The notes under the pieces: model-generated
The model's input: the letters and a program-made list of their open reading frames with translations, nothing else
Told to the model about the DNA's origin: nothing
Database searches by the model: none
Shown: positions 59,501 through 64,000 of the stretch, one piece after another
Layout of the letters: every line of letters starts with the position of its first letter
Position numbering within the stretch: the first letter of the stretch is position 1
Assembly (NCBI GenBank): GCA_023386635.1
Contig: JAEWJH010000106.1
Span: 1 to 64,000, forward strand
Length of the DNA stretch: 64,000 nt
Direction: 5' to 3'
Source: Pseudomonadota bacterium
Lineage (GTDB): Bacteria; Pseudomonadota; Alphaproteobacteria; Rhizobiales; Xanthobacteraceae
Position numbers and translations under genes: made by a program

Positions 59501-59699
59501 GGGTCGGGCGCCTGGCTACGTCGTGATTGTCACCGATCGCGCAACGGGCAAAGCGGACGTGCCGACCGGAAGCGACGGGGCACCGCTGCGTTACCGGTTC
59601 GACCCAGCAGCGGCGCAGACCGAGGCGCGCGAGACGTTCAATGCCAAGCGGCAGGGCCTGAATGATCTACTGCCGTTCCAGCCGACCCAGCCGTTCTAG
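56511..59699 (+). CDS. internal virion protein with lytic transglycosylase domain
   Basis: 1,062 residues. Helical ~365-residue N-part, then an SLT/goose-lysozyme-like domain (about 370-510). Catalytic E380 is in VGAESGANP; the GVGQFINSTW, YLAHFLGPG and GDLVAWAGRKVGV segments follow. The remaining ~540 residues are mixed helical. It is ejected with the DNA and opens the peptidoglycan. In T7 this function is on gp16; here it is on the middle of the three ejection proteins. Confidence 0.85.
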   Translation: MVDLPQVPRRLVTTEAAKSSVSAADIAAPYKSLGNALDNLGEGLEDVSVVVAEKAAQTAVTRDADGNLQVEQLPPMMGKAGAAYNRIAKQGYLAQLENEAATQITKARADYEGRPEEFKSWSDKYLGELVSKQPDETLQNAVRLSVSRSLTQTYDGLISQRARLDLARDNAAVDAKILTLSDDLEVLARKGGTGTPQFIQSAKDFEHLLDEKVKNPLLAFPKEKADRLREEVYTRAEGGAIIDRVETIYREQGFEAARTHLREAVAGLDAKLKSASKIERQGLAWLRSEEAGFRGERDAISREWSAARGQADTLPRDTLLDMQERARAVGNVRVDQDIAVRLAALDTVSALRGLPAADRANIAITGKVNLPLVDRIVGAESGANPSAVNPNSSAAGVGQFINSTWLSVIKKYRPDIAAGHSDSQLLALRTSKTPEAVALNREMVGRYAEDNGRSLQAAGVPVNDATLYLAHFLGPGDAAKVAKADAAQPVAGLVNSASLAANREVFSKNPTAGDLVAWAGRKVGVGEADLTKSREGLVALGMLKREIAKDIGDRITGLQNAVAKQEIPDAAEAEALLVQVHAVGTPEQQKKVAELAAISSIGADFNKMPADKRAALVSAMAEKGRKGASGFERNLSAALQKADGAINTAYNNDPYGAAYRYADVTPLAPVDWSNPGTAAATIKAKVAQQNAIRADQNMGPFSALRPAEADALKTTLTQADPQVAAAALGTLQQTLPADVYRVTMADKTVREGLDGMVRSYDPVRLNAAMTTLDQLYRADPVGFAHNFGAETFGRLQTWQARKDSLTPQQMSEYFARADDPAQKTARKALLDDADEKLKKVTPGDVALALGGSWSITPAFVSQGLTHSDPAPPSDPVQAETLAAEWKSLVRERYVDTGNIDTAKQQAGERIKTVWGPSDINGNALMKYPPERYYPQVDGSHGWMEKDIEASIEKIVGKPRYDQPLAADGIKGGTPIYGAEKWSYKIMSDQQTEADVKAGRAPGYVVIVTDRATGKADVPTGSDGAPLRYRFDPAAAQTEARETFNAKRQGLNDLLPFQPTQPF

Positions 59700-59738
59700 T
59701 GCGTTGCGGGTGAACGGGCCCGATCGCACCGTCCGGTC

Positions 59739-62700
59739 ATGCCGTTTGAACCCGCACCGCAGCAGCCCGCGCTGCGCCCGAACGTGGCCGGCGACCTGCC
59801 GCTGCCGCCTGATACGTCGCCTGATACTGTGGTCGCCGCCGCGTTTCGGCAGGACAACACGGTGGTGTCGGTCCTGAACGCTGCACGCAACAGCGGCCCG
59901 CTCCAGCCCGATCCGAATCACAATCCGCTCGATGTGATCCGCGGCACGCCTTATGAGGGCGGCCATCTCGACCGCTTTATCGGCTCACGCTCGGAGGGTG
60001 AGACGCGCTCGATCATGGGCGCGATCGACCGGGAGGAGGCCGACAAGCGCACGCTTGCTGCCGCCGGTCTCGGCGGCTCCATGCTCGAAATGCTCGCTGG
60101 CACGCTCGATCCCACCATCGCCTTGCCTGCCGGCGCCGTGGTGAAGGCGGGAAGGGGAGGCTACGCCATCGGCCGGTCGGCGCTCGCCGTCGGCGCCGCT
60201 GCCGCTGGGCAGGCCGCGGTGCAGGAGGGCATCCTGCAGGCGACGCAGGAGACGCGGACGCTCGGCGAAAGCGCCATGGCGATCGGCACCGCGACGCTGC
60301 TCGGCTCGTTGCTCGGCGCCGGTGCCGCGCGGCTGTTGTCGACGGCAGACCGCAAGGTGCTGTCGCAGGCGCTGGACCGCGAACGCACCCGCATCGATGA
60401 GCATGCGCAAGGCCGCGCACCGGAAGCCCCGGAGGGCGCCGTAGCCTCTCGGGCGGCCAACGAGAACGCGGCTGGCTCGGCAGTTGCCGCCTCGGCTGGC
60501 GCTGCCGCTTCGGATGCGCGGCGGCTGGAGCTAGAGCCGTTCGGCCTCGATAGCGTGCCGGTGGTGCGTGAAGGTCTCGACCGTATGGATCCGATGATGC
60601 GCCTGTTTCGGTCGGAGAGCACGGTGGCGCGCCGCACCGCCGCCGATCTGGCTGAGACGCCGCTGATGTTCCGCGAGAACCGTGAGGGCATCGCGACGGT
60701 GCAGGGCGCCACGCTCGAGCGTGAGGCGCGGCTGGCGATCAACTCGGCGCGCGTGAACGTCGCGGACGAGATGGACCGGCTGTTCTCCGAATACCGTTTC
60801 GGTGCTCCGGACGTGACCATGCCGCGGATGCGTGCGCAGTTCGAGCGGGTCATGGGCCGCGATGGCGAATACATGACATTCGCGGACTTCAAGCGCGAGG
60901 TTTCCCGGGCACTGCAGGAGGGCGACCGCCACGACATTCCGCAGGTGCAGCAGGCGGCGCAGTATGTCCGCAACACGGTGTTCAACCCGTGGCGCGATCG
61001 CGCGATCAAGGCCGGGTTGCTGCCCGAAGATGTCGGCGTCAAAACTGCCGAAAGCTATTTCCAGCGGGTCTACGACAAGACGAAGATTTCGGCGCGCCGG
61101 CCAGAGTTCGTCGACCGCATCACCGACTGGCTGCGGTCCGATCAGGATACGAAGCGCGTGGCGCGGGACCGCATCAGTGGCCTTGCCGACATGCACAGGC
61201 AATGGGACGAGCGGACGCGGACGTGGGAAGCGCGGCTTGAGCGTCTGAGCGCGTCGCAACAGAAGGTCGCGGCGCGGCTTGATGAGCGCGCCATGGAAGT
61301 GGCCCGCGCCGAGAAGCGCGCCGGCGTGCTGGAAGATCGCGCGACCACCATTGCCGAGGAGTTGTCGGAAATCAGCGACTTCATCCGCGCCATGCGCGAG
61401 GAGGTTCGCGATCCGGCGATGCTGACGCGGCTCGATGCGATGGAGCAGGAAGCGGCCGCTTTGCGCAAAGCCGAGCGTCCCGTCACCGAACGTTCGCTCG
61501 ACAAGCTGGAAAAGGAGGAACTCGGCTCGATCCTGACCGGCCAGGTGCGCATGGCGGCGGAAATGGTCACCGGGCGGCGGTCCTATCCAAAGGCGCCGTC
61601 ATTCGTCTCCTGGCTGGTGGCAAACGGCGGCATCAAGGACAATCGCGGCGACCTTGCTGCGATCATGGGCGGCAATCGAGCGCGCCCCGGCCTCCTGAAC
61701 AACAAGACCGGCAACACGCTCGACGAGATTGCCGAGAAGATCGGCGAGGAGGCGCGCGGGCATTTCCCGGCGCGCGACGAGCCGGGCGGCGGGTTGCCGT
61801 CGCATCAGCAAGTGCTGACGTGGATCGACGATGCACTGCGCGGCCGGCAGCCTGATTGGTGGATCGCCAGCCGCTCGACCGACGACAAGGAGAAAATCGC
61901 GGCCGGGCAGTTCGCCGCGGCGCTGGAGGAGACGCTGGCGCGCGCCGGCGTCGAGGTGAAGAATGTTCGCGATGTCGCCAAGGTGTTCCGCGACGAGCGG
62001 GTCGGAAATAGCAGCGTAACGCTGGAGGATTTGGACCGGATCGCGGCAGAAATGGAGGCCGCCGGCGAAAGCGTGCCGATCTCGATCCGGCGCAAAGCGG
62101 TGCAGGATGAAATCGACGTCGAACGAGGGACAATTTCTGAGTTGCGCGGCCTGATCGGCAAGGCGATTGCCGCGCGGGACGCTCGCCAACGCCGACTGCG
62201 GACGGCAGAGGCGCGCGGTAGCGAGGCGGCGCTGGCGGAACGGTCGAACCGCGGCCGGCTCGGCGTGCTGCAGGACAGGCTCGATCGTGGCGAGGCGCGC
62301 CGCGACCTGATGGCCGACGCAATCGAGATGGCATCCCGCATGCGCGACGATATGCGAGCCAAGATCGAGACCGAAATCGGCTCATGGGAAGGCAAGTCGG
62401 CCGCAGAGGCTAAGTCCGCCATCAAGGCACGCGAGAAATACGCCACGGAAACGGGTCGCGCCCCGGATGCTCCGCGTCTGACCAGCGCCGATAGCGCCGT
62501 CGACCGCGCGGTGAAACGCCTGCTGAAATCCGACCGCGATCTCGACGACGAGACGCTGCGCGGCCGCGCGCACGAGATTGTCGACCGCATCCTGTCGTCG
62601 CCGGATGGCCGGTTGCCCTATGACGTCGCCGCCGGCGGGCCGCGTACCGGCGTCCCGACGGGCGAGGAGGCGCGAGGACCGCTCAATAAGCGCGAATTTA

Positions 62701-64000
62701 TGATACCCGACGCGGCGATCCGCGATTTCTTGGAACAGGACGTGGAGAAGGTGATCGCGCTGCACATGCGCACCATGGCGCCGGACGTGCTGCTCGCCGA
62801 GCGGTTCGGCGATACCGACCTGTCGATGCCGATGCGGTCGATCAACGAGGATTACGCCGCACGGATCGACGCCGCGAAGTCCGAGAAGGAGCGGACGCGG
62901 CTGGAGAAGGAACGCCAGCGCGTGATCGGTGACCTGGCAGCGGTTCGCGACCGCATCCGTGGGGTCTATGGCTATTCCCCCGACCAGTTCATGCGCTCGG
63001 CGGCGCGGATCGCCGGCGTGATGAAGAATTACAACGTCATCTCGAACATGGGCTCGGCGGTGGTGTCATCGCTGTCCGACATGGCGGGGCCGATCTTCCG
63101 CAACGGGCTGATGACAACCTTCCGCGACGGCTGGATGCCGTTCTTCCATGCGCTCACCGGCGATGGCGAGGCATGGAAGGCCGCCAAGCGGCAGTACCGC
63201 GCCATGGGCATCGTGACCGAAACAGCGATCGCCTCCCGCGCGCACGCGCTGGACGACATCACCGACCTTTACCGACCGGAAAGCCGGCTCGAACGGACGC
63301 TGCAATGGGGTGCCGACAAGTTCCAGTTGATGAATCTGCTTGCGCCATGGACCGATTGGGGCAAAACGACCGCATCGGCCATTGCCGGCGCGGAAATCCT
63401 GCGCGCGGCGGAAGCCGTGGTGAACAACACGGCGACCGCGCGACAGATCACGAACCTTGCCGCGTCGGGTGTCGATCGCAACATGGCCTCGCGCATCTGG
63501 CGGCAGTTCGACCCGGCCGGCGATATCAAGGCCGGCGCAATCCAGGATGGCGTCTATCTGCCGAACACCGGGGATTGGCGGGATGCCGGCGCACGACAGG
63601 CTTTCGAGGGCGCGGTCGGGCGCGAGGCCGACATCGCCATCATCACGCCGGGCCAAGAAAAGCCGCTCTGGATGAGCCAGCCGGTGGTCGGGGTCCTGGG
63701 CCAGTTCAAGAGCTTCACGGCAGCGTCCACGCAGCGCGTGCTGATCGCAAACCTCCAACGCCGGGATGCGGCCGCGCTCCAGGGCCTGATCTTCTCGCTC
63801 GGTCTTGGGATGATGTCCTACCGGCTCAACGCGCTGTTCTCGGCGCAGAAGGTGTCCGACCGGCCGCAGGATTGGGTCAAAGAGGGCATCTCCCGGTCCG
63901 GCATGCTCGGCTGGCTGGAAGAGGGCAATGCGCTGGCCTCGAAGATGAGCCGGGGCGGCGTCGACATCTACCGCATGATCGGCGCCGACAAGCCTCTGTC
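59739..64000 (+). CDS. giant internal virion (ejection) protein, 3' end outside window
   Basis: The frame opened by ATG at base 59739 stays open to the window edge, at least 1,420 residues. After a Pro/Asp-rich N-terminus comes a glycine/alanine-rich hydrophobic segment (AIGRSALAVGAAAAGQAAVQ to TLLGSLLGAGAAR, ~145-205). Long helical and coiled stretches follow, e.g. ERLSASQQKVAARLDERAME, then a C-terminal helical region with IAGVMKNYNVISNMGSAVVSSLSDM. Size, position and lack of enzyme motifs fit the trans-envelope channel protein of podoviruses (gp16-like). Confidence 0.85.
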   Translation, partial: MPFEPAPQQPALRPNVAGDLPLPPDTSPDTVVAAAFRQDNTVVSVLNAARNSGPLQPDPNHNPLDVIRGTPYEGGHLDRFIGSRSEGETRSIMGAIDREEADKRTLAAAGLGGSMLEMLAGTLDPTIALPAGAVVKAGRGGYAIGRSALAVGAAAAGQAAVQEGILQATQETRTLGESAMAIGTATLLGSLLGAGAARLLSTADRKVLSQALDRERTRIDEHAQGRAPEAPEGAVASRAANENAAGSAVAASAGAAASDARRLELEPFGLDSVPVVREGLDRMDPMMRLFRSESTVARRTAADLAETPLMFRENREGIATVQGATLEREARLAINSARVNVADEMDRLFSEYRFGAPDVTMPRMRAQFERVMGRDGEYMTFADFKREVSRALQEGDRHDIPQVQQAAQYVRNTVFNPWRDRAIKAGLLPEDVGVKTAESYFQRVYDKTKISARRPEFVDRITDWLRSDQDTKRVARDRISGLADMHRQWDERTRTWEARLERLSASQQKVAARLDERAMEVARAEKRAGVLEDRATTIAEELSEISDFIRAMREEVRDPAMLTRLDAMEQEAAALRKAERPVTERSLDKLEKEELGSILTGQVRMAAEMVTGRRSYPKAPSFVSWLVANGGIKDNRGDLAAIMGGNRARPGLLNNKTGNTLDEIAEKIGEEARGHFPARDEPGGGLPSHQQVLTWIDDALRGRQPDWWIASRSTDDKEKIAAGQFAAALEETLARAGVEVKNVRDVAKVFRDERVGNSSVTLEDLDRIAAEMEAAGESVPISIRRKAVQDEIDVERGTISELRGLIGKAIAARDARQRRLRTAEARGSEAALAERSNRGRLGVLQDRLDRGEARRDLMADAIEMASRMRDDMRAKIETEIGSWEGKSAAEAKSAIKAREKYATETGRAPDAPRLTSADSAVDRAVKRLLKSDRDLDDETLRGRAHEIVDRILSSPDGRLPYDVAAGGPRTGVPTGEEARGPLNKREFMIPDAAIRDFLEQDVEKVIALHMRTMAPDVLLAERFGDTDLSMPMRSINEDYAARIDAAKSEKERTRLEKERQRVIGDLAAVRDRIRGVYGYSPDQFMRSAARIAGVMKNYNVISNMGSAVVSSLSDMAGPIFRNGLMTTFRDGWMPFFHALTGDGEAWKAAKRQYRAMGIVTETAIASRAHALDDITDLYRPESRLERTLQWGADKFQLMNLLAPWTDWGKTTASAIAGAEILRAAEAVVNNTATARQITNLAASGVDRNMASRIWRQFDPAGDIKAGAIQDGVYLPNTGDWRDAGARQAFEGAVGREADIAIITPGQEKPLWMSQPVVGVLGQFKSFTAASTQRVLIANLQRRDAAALQGLIFSLGLGMMSYRLNALFSAQKVSDRPQDWVKEGISRSGMLGWLEEGNALASKMSRGGVDIYRMIGADKPL

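Larger units (their letters stand above)
28780..64000. mobile_element. podovirus-type prophage, right end outside the window
   Basis: Bounded on the left by the tRNA-Val half-site and integrase. It includes a leftward recombination/integration operon, a CI-Cro switch with shared operators, a rightward early operon, a tRNA, and a late operon of terminase, portal, scaffold, capsid, Bbp16-like cement, tail-tube and ejection proteins. The short-tail gene set without tape measure or tail sheath indicates a podovirus similar to Bordetella phage BPP-1. All structural genes seen are intact, so the element could be functional. Fibre, lysis and right attachment site are beyond the edge. Confidence 0.93.

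Noticed and set aside
28829..64000. Diversity-generating retroelement, expected from similarity to BPP-1
   Set aside because: No reverse transcriptase motif or pair of near-identical template/variable repeats was found inside the window.
1..64000. CRISPR arrays, rRNA genes or insertion sequences
   Set aside because: No regularly spaced repeats, no rRNA-like sequence and no transposase frame were seen.

Overview
The window suggests a GC-rich alphaproteobacterium of the order Hyphomicrobiales (Bradyrhizobium/Rhodopseudomonas/Pseudolabrys-like). The evidence is an HWE-type histidine kinase, an Omp25-like outer-membrane barrel, a GcrA-family protein, TRAP and NMT1/THI5-type ABC uptake systems, and overall codon usage. 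No species assignment is possible from the sequence alone. The window has two parts: about 28.8 kb of chromosome, then a prophage that runs off the right edge.

Chromosomal part (1-28,780). The left two thirds form an aromatic/amide catabolism and uptake island. It contains a truncated LVIVD-repeat protein, malonyl-CoA decarboxylase, a LysR regulator, the eroded remnant of an amidase, a hydantoinase/dihydropyrimidinase and an orphan NMT1-type binding protein. Next comes a GntR/FCD regulator divergent from a long cluster: gentisate 1,2-dioxygenase-like bicupin, second LVIVD protein, RidA, ABC ATPase-permease-binding protein, GST-like isomerase, TRAP transporter (Q, M, P), GMC oxidoreductase and the intact amidase. 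The 310-bp gap between regulator and dioxygenase carries six copies of a CAACCA/TGGTTG half-site, a clear candidate control region. A separate unit, with its own promoter, encodes both subunits of an indolepyruvate ferredoxin oxidoreductase-like enzyme. Housekeeping-type genes follow: DUF971 protein, outer-membrane barrel, small membrane protein, RHH-like protein, CDF metal exporter, a 55-residue protein and an HWE kinase.

Prophage (28,780 to beyond 64,000). The junction is the 3' part of a tRNA-Val(CAC) gene, missing its 5' half, next to a tyrosine integrase. The intact tRNA should therefore lie at the other junction, outside the window. The leftward early operon is tightly overlapped and encodes two small accessory genes, zinc-ribbon proteins, a RecA-like ATPase, a RecE-like exonuclease, an excisionase-like protein and the integrase. 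It is driven by a promoter with an AACACC-N3-GGTGTT operator in its spacer. An S24-type CI repressor and a YdaS/Cro-like protein are divergent and separated by two more copies of this operator. The rightward early operon encodes an RMF-like-domain protein, RusA resolvase, several HTH proteins, a GcrA-like cell-cycle regulator and probable replication proteins. It ends near a phage-borne tRNA with a glycine anticodon. After a short divergent accessory block, the late operon encodes terminase, portal, scaffold, major capsid protein, Bbp16-like cement protein, tail tubular/nozzle proteins and three internal virion (ejection) proteins. One of these carries a lytic transglycosylase domain, and the last, already longer than 1,400 residues, is cut by the window edge. 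The gene order is that of a short-tailed podovirus of the BPP-1/T7-like kind. Tail fibre, lysis genes and the right attachment site are not in the window.
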